Assembly: GCA_013399015.1 (NCBI GenBank)
Contig: VWZX01009103.1
Location: forward strand, 26,003 to 90,002
From: Galbula dea
Lineage: Eukaryota; Chordata; Aves; Piciformes; Galbulidae
Reading direction: 5' to 3'
Length of the DNA stretch: 64,000 nt
Positions 23,601 through 38,600 of the stretch are shown here, in pieces. Under the pieces are notes generated by a model. The model saw nothing but the letters and a program-made list of their open reading frames with translations. It was not told where the DNA came from and did no database searches. How positions within the stretch are numbered: position 1 is the first letter of the stretch; each line of letters starts with the position of its first letter. The position numbers and the translations under genes are program-made.

Positions 23601-26600
23601 GGTGAATCATGTGCTCATGCTGTCTGCGGTTGAGGTTCTGACATATATTCAGTGACTGAAAATCAAAAGAAAAAGGAGCTGCAAAATCCAAGCACTGTGT
23701 TGCTCTGAATTCCTGTCTGACTCCCTTTCACAAATGTGCTTTTTTTTTTTTTTTTTAATAGACTCGGCTTGCTCAGGTAAAGTATAAGGACTGTGAGCCC
23801 TGCTCATGTTACGTTGGTGCTTAGTCTCTGTTTTTGCTCACTGAACAGTGTCAGTATTACCTGCCATGTGCCCAATCTCTGGCCCCTGGCCCCAGAGTGA
23901 ATTTGCCTGAGATTAAAAGTTAGCTGGAAGAGTGTGTCAGCCTTGGCCTTGTCAGACAGGCTACAGGAGGACAATCCTGTATTTAACATACTCCTGTGGA
24001 GATAACAGTATTGCTTCTAAAACCAAGAATGCATTTAGGAAGCCTATGCATTTTGGTCCTGGGTGACCATAGAGTACTTGTGGGGTGAGGCAGCTGTAGT
24101 TCCTCAGCTATCCAAATCAGAGAAAGGTCTTGTGCTAAGCCATGTGACAGCTGTGTTGTTGTTGAAAATCTTCCCTGAAAGTATATTATTCATGTCCTTA
24201 CATTACAATTCATTACCAACCTCTTCAGAAAGCAAGAATTTTCCAAATTCCAAGTGATGTCTCTCCAAAATTGAGGATCCATGGAGTTTAGCTAAAGGAT
24301 TTTGAGATCTGGTTGCATAAAGGAAAAACTGAAGATGTTAGTGCAGCACTTAAGAGAAGAAGTCACATTTTATATTTAATTATGTCACATACACAAGTTC
24401 AACTAATTTAAAAAGGCTTAAGAGTAGTATTTTGATGGCTAATTACTTCGGTCTAGTAAGACTTATGGGACACTGCCTGTAACTATTTGTACACTGTCTA
24501 AAACAGTATTCAAACTCCAGATTTCACCCAAAATGTTATTTATGACTGGACAGTTATTATTCAGCATATTAAGCTTGATTAATTCCTGAATATCTACATA
24601 TTGGTATCTAGTAATAGGAAAAAAACCCCAGCAGTCCTTGAACACTTTTCTAGATGAAAAGCAAGACCCTCTTGTACCCAAAACACTAGACAGTTTCAAT
24701 TACAGTTTTCCAAAGCTCCAGAAAACAGTAAAATAGTATAGCCAGAAAGCATTGCAGAAGAGCTGTGATCTGACACTACTTTAAGTGAGCAACTGAGACT
24801 TGATGGAGCAATAAAATCATGCAACTGTTTTTCTGTAGCTAGTACCTACTGTAGTGTAGTTTTTCTGTACCAACTGAGAGCAGCACCCTCATATCCTAAG
24901 CACTTTGTTTCTGCATGTGGTGAGGGCATTGCCATGCATGATTCTTCCTCCATAGATACCTTCCAGCCAGAAGTAGGCTTCTTATATCCAGCATGTTGCT
25001 GGTGGCATCCTGAGTCTCCTAGAATGCTCAGGCTACTAAATGGTTGTGTGCACTTGGTAAGGTAGTGTTGCTTTAACCAAAGGAGGTCCGCTGGGAGATA
25101 AAGAAAGCCTCAGAGATCACTGCAAAATTTTAGTTTCCACAGTGGGCAAAGCATAAGCCTGGATGCTGTAGCAAGCTGAAAAGCAAGGTTATTTGCAAAA
25201 CAAGATTGTTACCCCTGTGTATAAACCAGAGTTGTACTGGAGTTTGTTGTGATCACAGCCTGATCCCACTCCATGCAAGAGCAACAGTAAATGAAGTGGT
25301 AGGAAAGTACTTACTTCATTTGATAAAGGTTGTTGGTTCCCCTGTGGTCAATATCATGGCACAAAGCAGCAGTTACCATTGCAAGGGCTTCAAGGTCTGT
25401 GTAGTAACGCTTCAGTTTGCCAGTCTGAAGGGTGAAAATTTGCACGGTGTCTGTTAATATCTCTTATTGAAAAGGGTACTAAGCTGTTACTGTTCTCTGC
25501 TGGGGATCTCCTCATTAAAACAGTCCAGGAGAAGCAAAAATACTTATGAAGCTAAATGCAATGCACAGTACACTTAGGTTAAAATATTGAAGCAGCTGAA
25601 AACAAAATGTTTCAGACTCAGTAGACATGTGTGTGAGGTTGTCACCATCCCAGCCTGCTAAATTCAGACTGGCTCTCCCTGTCAGAAACTGTTGGAGGAA
25701 GGGAGGTCCTGTAGTCTTTCTTCCCTACCCTGCAGAAGAATTTCAGCTGGAGCTATTGAACACCATACATATCTGAACCTGTAAGAATTAAAGCACTCTG
25801 TTTCTTGGGAAGTATTGTTTGTGGCTTTAAGTGTAATGCAAGGACTGTCACTTAAGGTAAATGGAGATCTCTCTGTTAGGAATGACAGACTCTTACACTA
25901 CATTAGGATTCAAAGGAAGCCATGCATATCTCCAGGGTGCTACAGAGGACCTCTTTTAAATAAAGTTGTGTCACAGAATTAACTGGGGTAGTGTTACCTT
26001 ACCATCAGAAGTGTAAACATGGTCTGTGCAACATTAAAACCATGGCGCCAGTTGTGGTAAGTTATCTTCCGGTAGCCTTTGCTGACAGAGTACACAAATC
26101 TTACTAGAACCTGCAAATTGGGGAAGAGGATATTAGTTTGTGTGATGAAGCTGTTGCCTGTTGGGCTTGCAATAAAGACCATGTACAGAAGTCATGTATA
26201 AGGTTCAAACCACCAGAGGTAAACCCAGAAAGGAATGAGAAGCTGTAATATCATCAGACTTCAATTATGATATTATAATAATAATAATAATAATAATAAA
26301 GTAGTGGTTTTACTGACTCCTTACTTCTCCAAGAATTGAAAACTATATAATTTCATGGTCATTATGCCCAAGGCAACCTCTGACCACTACATCAGCCACC
26401 AGTCCTTCTCTGTTTGTAAACAGCATGTCTAGCAGGGCACCTCCCCTGTTTTGCTCACTTACCAGCTGTGTCAGGAAGTTACCTTCTGCACACTCCAGGA
26501 ACCTCTTGGACTGTTTCCTCTCTGCTGTGTTGTATTTCTAGCAAATATCTGGTAAGTTAACATCCTCTACAAGGGCAACAGCTAATGATCATGAGACTTT

Positions 26601-29600
26601 TGACAGTCCTTGCAGAATGCTTCATCTACCTCTTCATCCTAGTTGGATTGTCTATAACAGACTCCCACCAGAATATTTGCCTTGTTGGCCTTCCCCCTGA
26701 TCCTTATGCATAAGCACTAAACCTTATCATTGCCATCATTGGGCTCTATACAATTGAAACACTCCCTAACATACAGAGCCACCTCAACACCTCTCCTACC
26801 TTGCCATGCCTTCTGAAGAGCTTATAGCTATCCATTGTGGAACTCCAATCATGAGTCATCCCACCACATTTCTGTGATGGTGACTATGTCATAGTTTTCC
26901 TCCTGCACAATGGCTTCCAGTTTTTCCTATTTGTTGCCCGTGTTGTGTGCATTGGTGTAGATGCACTTCAGCTGGGCTATTGATCTTGACTCAAACATTG
27001 GTCTGCGTCCAACACTGGTCTGCCGCCCAACATTGGTCTGCCACCCACAGGCACATCTGTAGTGAGCCTGGTTTTATCCCTTTCCCCCTTTGAATCTAGT
27101 TTAAAGCTTTCTCAATGAGACATGTTAACTTCTGAGCTAGAATCCTTTCTCCCTTTGAGACAGATGATAGGTCTGTCATCAGCAGGCCTGGTGCCATGTA
27201 AACTGCCCCATGATCAAAATACCCAAACTTACAAGGATGTCACCAGCCTCTGAGTCACCTGTTCATGAAGTGTGTCTTCCTTTCTTTTCCATATTCATCC
27301 CCTTTACCGAAGGGATTGAGGAAGACACTACCTGTGTTCCTGATCCTTCAACCAATCACCCCAGAGTTCTGAAAATGCTTTTGACAGCCCTTGGATTTCT
27401 CTCAGCAACCTCATCACTGCTGACCTGAACAACCAGTAGTGGGTATTAATCAAAGAATTGTACCAGACTAGGGAGTTTTCTAGTAATGCCACTGACCTGG
27501 GCCCCAGGGAGGCAGCAGACTTATGGAATGGGTCTGGTTGGCATATCAGTCCCTTTGTTCCTCTCAGAAGAGAGTCACCTATGACAATTATCCTTCTTTT
27601 TTTCTTGGCAGAGGCAGTCATGATGTGTGGGGTTGCCTGGCTCACCCAAGGCAACCCCTGGATGGACCTTCATCTACATCGTCATTTGCCTGGCCCTCAA
27701 GTTTGAGACCCTTAATACCTAGGGCACCTGGGAAGGCAAGGGGGGCTTTGAGTTGATTCACCTGCTGCCTCAAGCAGGGACCTGTTCTACCCCCTTCCAT
27801 CTCTTAGGTCCCCTCCTTCAGACTGGTGGCAAGAGACCAAGGGATCCCTTGCCTCTTGTGATGTTTCCATCTGTTGCATTTGTCTCTCACACTTACTGGT
27901 ACTCCTCAACCTTTCCACCTCTTCAGCTCTACCACCAGACAGAGCAGATTGTCCATCTGGACCTCACAAGTGTTATTTCTGCTGCCCTCCAGCAACAGTG
28001 ACAGGCTCAGGGACTCCTTGCAGGCAGAGACCTGGACAGCTGCATGTTTGCACAGGACCTCTGTCTGGGTCATCTCTTATGGCAGTGGATTTTGTCCAAG
28101 TGGAAACCACAGCTAGGTCTCTCCTGGGAGGGTGATGATCACTAATTGAGCTTGCTTCTTGTGCTCACCAGATGACTGTGCCCTTTCTGCATGCATGGAC
28201 TGCATATTTAAATATCCTGCAGTTGACCCTGCTGGGAATCTCCTATTCACCTCAGTCTAGCATTTAGCAGCAGAACTGACCACTGGAACTACTGCATTCT
28301 CTGCCAACTGAGAGTCAGATGAGTATTCATTTTTAAAGATCTCAACTGCCCAGAATGGCAGCAAAGAATGACTGCTTTTCACACCTGTATCAGAGGTTAG
28401 TTGTTCCAAAGTGGATATTTTGAATATTTTTTGACAGCGACATACTGTAAGTTAGAAGCACAGAAGTAATTCCCCTTCAGAGCCCTTCACTCATATCTTG
28501 CCAGCCTGCCTTTCCAGAGTGAAAACTCTTCCTGCAGTTACGTATAGGTCCCACTAGATGGAAATAAATCCCACATGATGTGCTGAGAAATCTCTTGGGG
28601 AGCAGCAGAGCTGCTGAAATGCCCATTTCAGAAGTTCTAGAGGGGCTTAGACTGTGGCAAAAGCTGCGAACTTGCACATCCGGGGCTATGGTGTCCTTGT
28701 TCCCACAGGGAACACACCACTTCATCAGCAGCCAGGAAAAGCAGGAAAACCTGCTAGCCTTAGTTTCAGCACAGCTGGCTGAAAGCTACAAGGTGCGTAC
28801 TATAGCAAATGAAACACGCACACAACTATGCACAGCCCTATCTTCTGCCTAAAAACTGTGTTGTTACACTGCAGCTGTGAGTAGCAATAGACACAGCAAG
28901 TGAAAGCAATTTTTTGCATGGCATATCACCCATCTATATAGACTCGATAGCAAACCCACACCAGTAGCAGACAGTGCAGAGCAAAGAGGCCAGCTTCGTG
29001 CTCCAAACCTGCATGTAGTAAGCAGGGCCTTTGAGCAGGGCTTGCTTGCCCTCAGCAGGGCAAGGAGGCTCAGGGTGTACAACACATGCCCCTCTCCCTG
29101 TAAGCCCCCATGAACCTGAAACCTCCATGAGCTGTGCAGGGCATGCATGAGGACCTATGCCACACTGGCCATCCAAGACGAGAGTCCCTGGGTCTTGTCA
29201 GCTCTTACCTCCTGTGGAATCTGGAACTTTTTCACCACGCCAAGCTCGTAGTACATTTGAATGCCACACTTCACCAGCTCCAGCTCAGTACAGTCAAAAT
29301 CAGAGAACCTGAACTCATAGATTTCAAATTTGGTGGGTCCTGGGAGTTCTTCTTTCTGTGTAACAGAAGTGGGATGGTTTATTGCTGTGCTACTTATGTC
29401 ATCCCTAGAAACACCTGGAGTAGGTTTTGCTTAATAAAATCAGTCTGATACTGTTGGGAACTTTTCCTTTTAGAATATAATACATAAATAGACTGAAATA
29501 AAGCTTTTCATAATAACTCTGTTAGTGGGGAAAGACAGAGAGCATTTTTGGTCAAGTGCAAGAAATATTGTTCATTTTCTGCTAAGGACTTTTCTTGTTG

Positions 29601-32600
29601 ATTAGACACAGTTTGGAGACTCCAAATTGGACAAGTCTTGCAGGGGAAGACTTATAGCCGTCCATACAGGTGACAAGTCAAGGTGGCTGGTGTGTTTCCA
29701 GATGGACTTTAAACCAGTTAAGGTAAAGTGGTGGAGAGCAGGTACTCCCCAGCAGCTAGGGAAGGCATTCAAGGCCACCTGATAATAATAACCTCATACT
29801 CACACAGCAGAGGAGGCCAGAGTATGCATTGTCTTCACCCTTCACCAGGTCCCCTGTCAATGTATACCAGAGTGCCAACACTGAAAACCCTTCCCTGCAT
29901 CCACTTAGGCAATACTTGTTTGCCAGGGCTGTCCATTCCAGTAGTACATTATTCTTACCAGGATGCTTGCCAGCTCTTCTTCCTCACACTCACTTGGCTC
30001 CTTCCCCAGCTTTTCTCGTGTCGGCTACAAAGAGCATGGACATGTTAAACTGACAATCAAACTCCAATGGACTTTGCACTGTGCAGCTCTGTGGTACTGA
30101 AGGGTAGCTCCCATATGCAAATTTTGCTTTTTTCCTAGACCTTTCTTCCATTTCTGGTCTTTCAACCCACTCTAGTAAAAATACTCTCCCTCTCCTTGAT
30201 TTTTGTTCATGTTTCCCCTACTTGCAAATGCTCCCCTAGCGCCAGTGTACGAGCTGTATCCTCTAACTTCACATCATATGTACTAAGGAGGTTTGTGGGA
30301 ATAAATTAGATCCTTTTCCAGTCCTTGAGTAGCATCTGAGCCCATCTCCAGGTTGGGAAAATTAGAAAGGACACAGTGTGGCATCATGCTGAGGTGGAGG
30401 GCAGGCCACAGAATCAAAACAACGACTTGTTTGGCTGCTGTGCAATAAGTTGGGCCCCAGCTGCTGTCTCCACAGCATGGTGGCTGGAAGCATGTCAATG
30501 CAAATGGAGACCTGCGTATGTGCCATAAGTCACAGGCCATACCAGTATGCTTGGGGGTGTGCTGCAGGTTGTAAGACATTACCAGAATTTCCTGGATTTC
30601 ATCCTTGTCACATTTCACATGGTAGAGCACCATATCCTGAGCAATGTCTTTCCGGTGCTCCAGCTTGTTCATCTTATCATATGTGTCTGTGTTGAGTACT
30701 GACCAACCCAGGAACTGTGTCAAGGACTTGATGAAGGGAAAAAAAGGAAATGGTGAAATAAACAAAACATATTTTCCTCAAATACATGGAAATATAACAC
30801 TGCTTGCTATATTTTTGAAGAAACACAAGACACACTTTGGCGACAAGTCTAGAAATGAGCAACTGTGTGTTTTCTCCAACCACTACTTGCTCCTCAGCAC
30901 AGCAGGTCCCCAGCTGTTGAACCTGCCTAGGCCTGAAGAGCTTCCATGCTGTGGACCTTCAAGGACTTTTTGTCCGTTTCAGTGTATGGAAAGCTATTTC
31001 TGTGTTGTTGCAACAGCCTCCATGCCTGTGGAAAAGCTAGGGTCACAACTGTGACAGCAGGTCAGGAGGAAAGTAGTTTCATGATTTTCACAAATATTTA
31101 CTCATAGTCTGTGTTTGCTCTCATCTTCTTTGCTGTTCAGTGGCCAATGTGAACTGAGCTTTTTTGGGGCTTGTTTTGGTTTTTTTCCCCCATAGTCTTT
31201 CTTTTAGTAAGAAAAGGCCACATCAGGAAATGTTCTGATAACAGATGCCAGGAGTTGAATTGAGGCTAGCACAGGAGCATTTCTAAGAGGCAAGATCTTT
31301 AAATACAGCTGCTGTTGGTAGATTCAATGACTGGCCACCCTTTGCATCTTAGCTACACAACAATTTCTGTATAATTTCTTGAGGGTGTTGCCCAGCTAGT
31401 GTGAGCCAGTTTTCATGTATGTGAACACAAGTCAGAATGCTCATGTTAGTACATTGTAGCTGCTCACAGCTAGGTGTCCAATCCAAGAAGGCTGAAATAA
31501 AAGGATGTAAATACAGCTGGGTTTTCAGGACTGAAAACCCCCAGTATTTCATGTAGTTGCTTTCAAAACTTTCAAATTGATCCATAACACTTGCGCAATC
31601 AACAAAGAAACTTAGCTGCAAAAGACTGGGAGATGCTTTGATACAGTGAACAATAGTGACCTCTTTCAACCGTATGAACCACTTTCAACCACAGCAAGGA
31701 GCCATACCTCCATGAGGGTCTCATCCTGTTCATCAAACGGTTTCCCATCTTTTCTGTTATAAAATGTGACTACACCAACAATTTCTTCCTTTTTGTTGAC
31801 TATTGGCATGGAAAGAACATTTTTGATAGTCCATCCTGATTCATCTAGAGGACCTTCCTTGAAGCAATAGCAAACAGAAAGAACCGTGTACTTTATGTGT
31901 TTTCTAAATACATCAGCTCTCCATTTTACATCAAGACTACAGGCTAAAGAATTATTTATATGCCTAATATTGACTCTAAATTACATTTCTGCAAACAAAG
32001 TAGAATCATTGATGGGACTAGAAATTTTCACAGTACCTGAAAGTTAAACATCTCATCTGCAGCAGCATTCATAATGTTGCAAATCTAAGGGATCACATAA
32101 AAGAAAAGAGTTTATAATATAGGCAATGAAAAGTTTAAATACAAAAACAAAACCTGAATTTATGAAAAAGCAGCATTAGTATGACTTCATCTTAGAAAGC
32201 CTTGATGAAGCCTAAGTTAAGTACTTACAAATCCACTTTCAGCCACATATGTTGGCAGTCCAGTAACTAGTGCCCAGTGGTCTGGGGTAGGATTTCTGAA
32301 TGAAAGAAAAATGCATAAGGGAAATTAGGGATACCTGCTTACTGAAGAATGATCATGGAGCTGAAATGTGTCCAGCTGATTGCACAATCCATGTTTATAT
32401 GTTTCACACTCAGTTACTAAATAGTTCTGTTACTTTCAAAAGATCCACGTGTGAAAGCAAACATTTTTCACATAAGTAATTTTCTTTCAAGGGTTCAGTA
32501 CAGAGTAACTCATAAAATATAATAGCCTGAAGAGACTTAAGAAAAAGTCACTCCTGGGAGTGGGGGCCATGTTTCAGACCTTCAGCATAGAGGAAGGTAA

Positions 32601-35600
32601 AAGAAAGTTCCTGCCCAAGAGTCTCTGTCAGCCTGAACTCTTGAACACTGCTGTACCTAAGCAATGGGGGCCCTTCCTGTAGCACATACACCAATCATTG
32701 CAAAACAGTATGACCAGAACTAAGTGAAACTCCAGTTAGGTCAGATTTGTCCAAGGTGTTCAAGGCTCCTCTGAAAAAATCAGAAGCAAGAAGAAAGGGT
32801 GGCTTTCAGAAAGAAGGAGTCTTAGAGTGGTACCAAGAGGGAAGGAAAGGCCAGAAATAGCCTTAAAATGGGTTAAGTGACTGGAGGATAAGAGAGAAGC
32901 AAGAAAGCTAGAAGACAGGCAGAGGATTAGGAGTGACTATGAGATTGGGAGGGTAGCAGAGGAGTGAGAGGCAGCGCTGGGACAGCCGGTACCTCAACTC
33001 AAGGACAGACCTGTTTGGGCTCACCACCTGACACAAGTAAGGCACCGAGGTGGAGCCAGCCAAAGAATATGGCAATACTGCAAGATATCAAGGTAGTTCA
33101 CTTCTGCCTCTAAAAAGAATCATTGGTTACAGTGATTTTTGGACCCTGCCTTGCAAGCCAGGGTCCCAATGCCCTGGAGGAAATCTTTGTCCTGTGAAAA
33201 TGTTGTAAATGGTCAAAGCACCAACTTACTTTCTGGCTCTCTTACTCAAGCTTCTGTTGGTCCTTTGCATATCTCCTCATGAATGTCTTTAAATCACAAA
33301 GAGCCCTGATTTTAGCTACACTCTGCGTCAGTACCTAGCATATAGAAACTGGGCACTTACGGGATGACTTTAATGTCTTCTTTTCCATGTAAGATATAAT
33401 CAATAACCTTGTAAAAGACTATTTCCTACAAATACAAAGAAAAGTGGTGTTAAAATTAGTGGTCAGGCAATCCAGCCAGACAAGAGAGAGTTTAAGAAAT
33501 CCAGTTCTCACATACCCTGCCATCTGGGGTGCGAGGTCCAGAGTAGGGGGGAACCTCTCCCAGCAGGACTGGCCACAGATCAAAAAATTCCTGTTTTTTA
33601 AAATGAAATATTGTATGTACGTATGTATGAGTAGAAAACTGTGTTCTGCTTTGAACTTCAAAGCAACCACTGCTCTACCTTCCTGGTTTAGATACTGTGT
33701 AAACACTGCATGAAATAATAACACTAATTCAACACTAAGCAGTAGAATGGTATATCTGAGTCAGGAAGAGTCAATTGTATTATATGACTGTATATATACT
33801 GCCTCTACATAGGATGTTGCTTCTTTCAATGAACAGCACAGTGTGTAATTACAGATCAAAAGCTATGCCAATATTTTATGTGTTCTTAATTTTCCAGAGT
33901 GTGACCATAGGGCTAGTCAACTACTTACTAGCTTGCTAAAGTGAAATAACTCTTAGGCTTTTCTTAGGCTACCTTATAATGTTGATCAAAATGTCTTAAG
34001 CACTAATGTTCTTTTAATACACCTCTTCATGAGACAGCATGCTCTAAAGGCTCTGGCAACATTGTGCAGGTCAAAGTTCACGGTAGCCTAAATCAGTCTG
34101 TCCCTGGAATAAAACAGGATTCCTGTGACAAGGATGTTATGTAACCCCCACACAAAGCTTGCCAAAGGTGCAAACAATCAGACCAAATCAGAGCTACTGA
34201 AGTAACTTCTGTCAATTTATTTTTATTAAGCCAAATTTCACCTAAAAGCCTGGATAACATGCACATGGACAAGTCCTTGAGCAAAGGGGCTGCTTTATTG
34301 CTGGGGATTTCCATGGGTATCTCGCTATACTTCTGATATTCACAGACCTTGTGAGTCTATGTGTATGTTGCAGGCTTTGACCAGGATTGACATGATCGGA
34401 CACGTTTGCCCTTCCTTTGTCTTCTCAGCCTCTGGCTCCTTCAAAAATCCCAGCTCTTCCCTTTCCCTCTCTTTTCTTAATCCCAGCCTCTTCATTTGCA
34501 CAATGGAATGAATAAAAAATGCCAGTCAAAGCAGGAATAATAAGTCAAAGCTAGCTTGTGCTTCGGCTGCCCTGGTAAAGCTTCTCTCCACACAACACCC
34601 CTCAGTGCATAGCAGCAGTGCAGAAAGACATACAACACACATGTGAACACTCGCCTTCTGCTTTGTCATGTCCAGGAGACCTACTGAGTACCGGTCACAG
34701 TTTAGGTAAGCTCTCACGGTGTAAAAAGCCTTGTGGAACTGCCTCTCAATATCTGTCAGTTCCTCAAAAACCTTATTAGCTGACCACAACAGCACCTGCA
34801 GGATAAAATTGACATGTAAGCATAGCCTCTCCTTGAGAGCTGGGCTTCCCAAGTGGGTTTGGAGTAACTAGAAAACAATTGGTTTTTTATACAACAGTTT
34901 ATGAAAAGTGCAATAGCAACCCATAGTGCAAAATGCATTGTTTATTCACACTGGGAATTACTAGGAAAAAATGTACTCTGAATTCAGATCAATGGTGATG
35001 ATGTAGTGCTACGTAAAAGTCCAGTCTTAAAAGTACAGCACAAAAAAGTAGTAGTGCCAGCTAAAGAGATGACTTCACTTACATTTTACACCTAAAAGTA
35101 AAATCTTGTATCCAAAAACATTTAACACGAAAAGTGTCACAAATTCTGAAGGCTGGAGTTGGAAATAGGTGAATTAAAACTTTCCTCAAAGCCTTTGTAC
35201 AGCTGCTTTGTATACACATCAGCCTATGATTCTTTTCCCCATACCATGCCCCACAGATATACTCTTAAGAAAGCTGTTCCTATAAGGCTCTTTCATTTGT
35301 AAAAATGGAGGTTATGCAGCAAATTAGGCAAGTATTTCTGGCGGCACAAGAAGGGCCTTTGTAGGTCTAAGGGAGAATTACTTTTCCCTAGACTGTTAAG
35401 AAAGCCATCTATAAAATTGCCTAGCTTAGCTATTTCGTGCATGCCCTTATCTGAGTGCACGTGCATTGCTTTCTGAGCCCAGAAGATGTGAAGAGCAGTG
35501 CTTCAGAAGCACTTAGAGCTGCTACCTGAAGATGGTTGGAGCTGTGCTTTGAACAACAAGTACTGTTAAATGGTCACAATCAGGAAAGGTGTGTCTGACC

Positions 35601-38600
35601 TCTTCACTGGGCACTAGTATATTTTTTTAACAATTCTGAGCTACTTCAGTCTCTGTTTCTAATCCATAAATTGGAACAACTCTACCACTCTACAAAGTCT
35701 GAGGTGTTCAATATCTTCAGCCTCTGAGCATCTCTCAGATAGGACAGTGGTGGTGTTATGCAAACAAAGGAAAATGAGCAATAAGCATCAAACCAAAGGA
35801 AAATAAGCAATGGTTTACATTTGGTATTTTACAGCATGCAATCTGTAATGCTGAAAGCCACAAGCCCAGTGAGGAGGACTGAAAGAAACACCTGTAGAAT
35901 GGTCAATTCATGGAATGATGTAAAGAAGTTGGGCAAAACGTGTTATAATGTATTTCAGTAAAACACTTGCACAGTATATGAGCAGACAGACTGAACTGTC
36001 TTTATAGAAGCTGTTTTACTTACAGTATTCCCCAGTCTTTGCAGCTGGGGTTTGCAACAATAAAATCCTAAGCCATCTTTGAAAATGCTCTGTCTGTGCT
36101 TTGGTACTTTTAAGCCTAACGGTGAACCATATGAACTCTCACACAGACCTTTAGATCTAGATGGTCAAAGGTCTGCTGAATAAACTATTGGTAGGATTAG
36201 CACTGTGTCTTTCATCTCATTCTTGCTCTCCTCCCTTTCTGTGGGACCTGATGCAACAGTGATGCATGAACACAGGACTCCTGTGTTCAACCCCAGATCA
36301 GAGCACCTTGTGGAAGGCATTAGGGCTTCTACTTCTTGAGTGTCAAACTTTGCCTTCCAGCCCCTTCCTTACCTCCCCAAGTCCTACTTCTAAGCTTTTG
36401 TTCTAAAGGAACTAAACTTTGCGAGTTTAATTACTCAACATTGAATTTAGTTGAATTGCTCAGCATTGCTAGAGAACTGTATATCACCTGATCATTCATG
36501 TTTTTGTTAACTGAAAAAAAAAGATGAAACATATGAGATAAAGAAGCAGTAAGTATAAGTGCTATCACAAAGCTTCTAAAATAAACTTTAATTATGCATC
36601 TGTTTTGCTGAAACAGATTTTTTCCCCCATGGGAAACCCCACTGGAAACGAGACTGTGGCTGCCATGAAGCATAGACACAATTGCATGTCCTTTTCAATG
36701 ACCTGAAAAGTCATTGAAAGAAAAGTTGCCTGCTGATAGCATGGATTCACAACTATCCCAATAAATTTGAGAGTCCTTTCATAAGCCAAGTAATGGAAAA
36801 GAATGGTGTCTGAATTGTTTCAGTTCCAAATACCCTAAAGCCCTTATCTATGTTCATTTCTACTGAGGCAGGCCAATACAACAAGCATATGTTGATAATA
36901 TATATAACCATATATGAGAATCATTTTACTGGCACTACGAATAAATTAGACAGCACTTTTTAATAAGCAGGTAAGGAAAAAAAATACTGCATTCTTAACT
37001 GTTCTGGGAAATCTCTTGGTGCTGCTGGCTGAAGTGGTTAAATGCTCCAAGACTGTTTCATAGCCTCTGGAGATTAGTCCCATTGAAGCTGGTGCCACTG
37101 TGTCAGCTCTTGCAGTTCTGCCAACAGCAGCAGTAAGAGAGACTATTGAAACACTCTGAGGAAGCAGCAGTACCCAAAAGCAGATGAGGGCACCTTTTTC
37201 TTTCTGCTCTTCAGGCACAAATCTCTGAAGCAGATGAACTACACCTTTGAAATCAGAATCACTTATTTGATTTTGAGAAACAGTCTTATCTGTGTTTTCA
37301 CTCTTACCTGACCTCTTCTAGTCTCACAATTGTGGAGATAACTCAGATGATAAATTTTCAAGTTCAAGGAGGCAAAATTCAGGTACTTCAGAAAAAGCTG
37401 AAAAAGCAAACAGTGAAATTGAGTTGAAGGCAGTAGCAGCCTTGTGTAGACTGTATTTTGTAACACCCCTTTAGTAATGTCATGGTAATTCCCCTGAATA
37501 AATGCTTTGTTTTTGCACAGAGAATCACAGAGTATCTCAAGTTGGAAGGGACCCATAAGGATCATCAAGTTCAACTCCCTGCTTCTTGCAGGACTATGTA
37601 AAACTAAACCATATAACTAAGAACATCATCCACATGCTCCTTGAACTCTGACAGGCTTGCTGATAAAACCACCTCCCTGGGGAGCCTGTTCCAGTGAACA
37701 ACCACCCTCTCAGTGAAGCACCTTTTCCTAATGTCAAATCTGAAGTTCCCTCATGCATCTCTATATGATATCCTCACGTCCTGCTACTGATCACCAGAGA
37801 GAGAGTATCAGCATCTCCTCCTTTGCCACTAGTCTTGATGAAACTGTGATGTGGTCACCCCTCAGCCCTCTCTCTTCAAGCTGAACAAACCATGTGCCCT
37901 CAGGTGTTTCCTCTCATGTCTTGTCCTCGAAACCTTTCACCATCTTGGTCACCCTCCTCCAGAAACACTCTAACAGTTTGATATCCTTCTTCTCTTGAGT
38001 CACCAGTACTGTGCACAGTAGCGCAGTGCAGCAGGACAATCACCTCCCTCAGTCAGCTAGCTACCTTGTGCTTCATGCTTCCCAGGACACAGCTGGCCTG
38101 TTTGGCTTTCAGAGCACACTATTAACTCATATTCATCTTGCCACCAACCCTAACTCCCAGATCTTTTTCCACAGGGCTACTCTCCAGTCTCTTGTTCCCC
38201 AGTTTGTATGTATAAACCAGGATTACCCCATCCCAGATGGAGGATCTGGCACTTGCTCTTGTTAAATTTCCTACAGTTGAGATGAGGTGTATCCCACTGA
38301 AACTTCCCTGAAAGATTTCTGAGATAAGCATTCTTATAACAAGCCTGTTCTGTTACAGGGTCAAACCCCTGTAGGGAAATTTGCAGCAGTGAAGCTTCAT
38401 TAAAACAAACATCCCTAGTGTAGAAAAGTCTGTTACATGGCAAAAGAGACAACTGCTTGGTAGAAACTGAACTACTGACCACTTACTGTTTCATCAGAGC
38501 TGGTGAAGTATGGGCCATTCTGCTTATTAATAGCCAAAATGACAGCGACTAAATCTTTGCCATTCAAGATGGGTGTTGCAAGGATGCTTTTCGTAGTGTA

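Noticed and set aside
36230..36420. Possible second MIR-like SINE (GGACTCCTGTGTTCAACCCC)
   Set aside because: Only one short tRNA-related-looking block matches; the rest of the core could not be followed.
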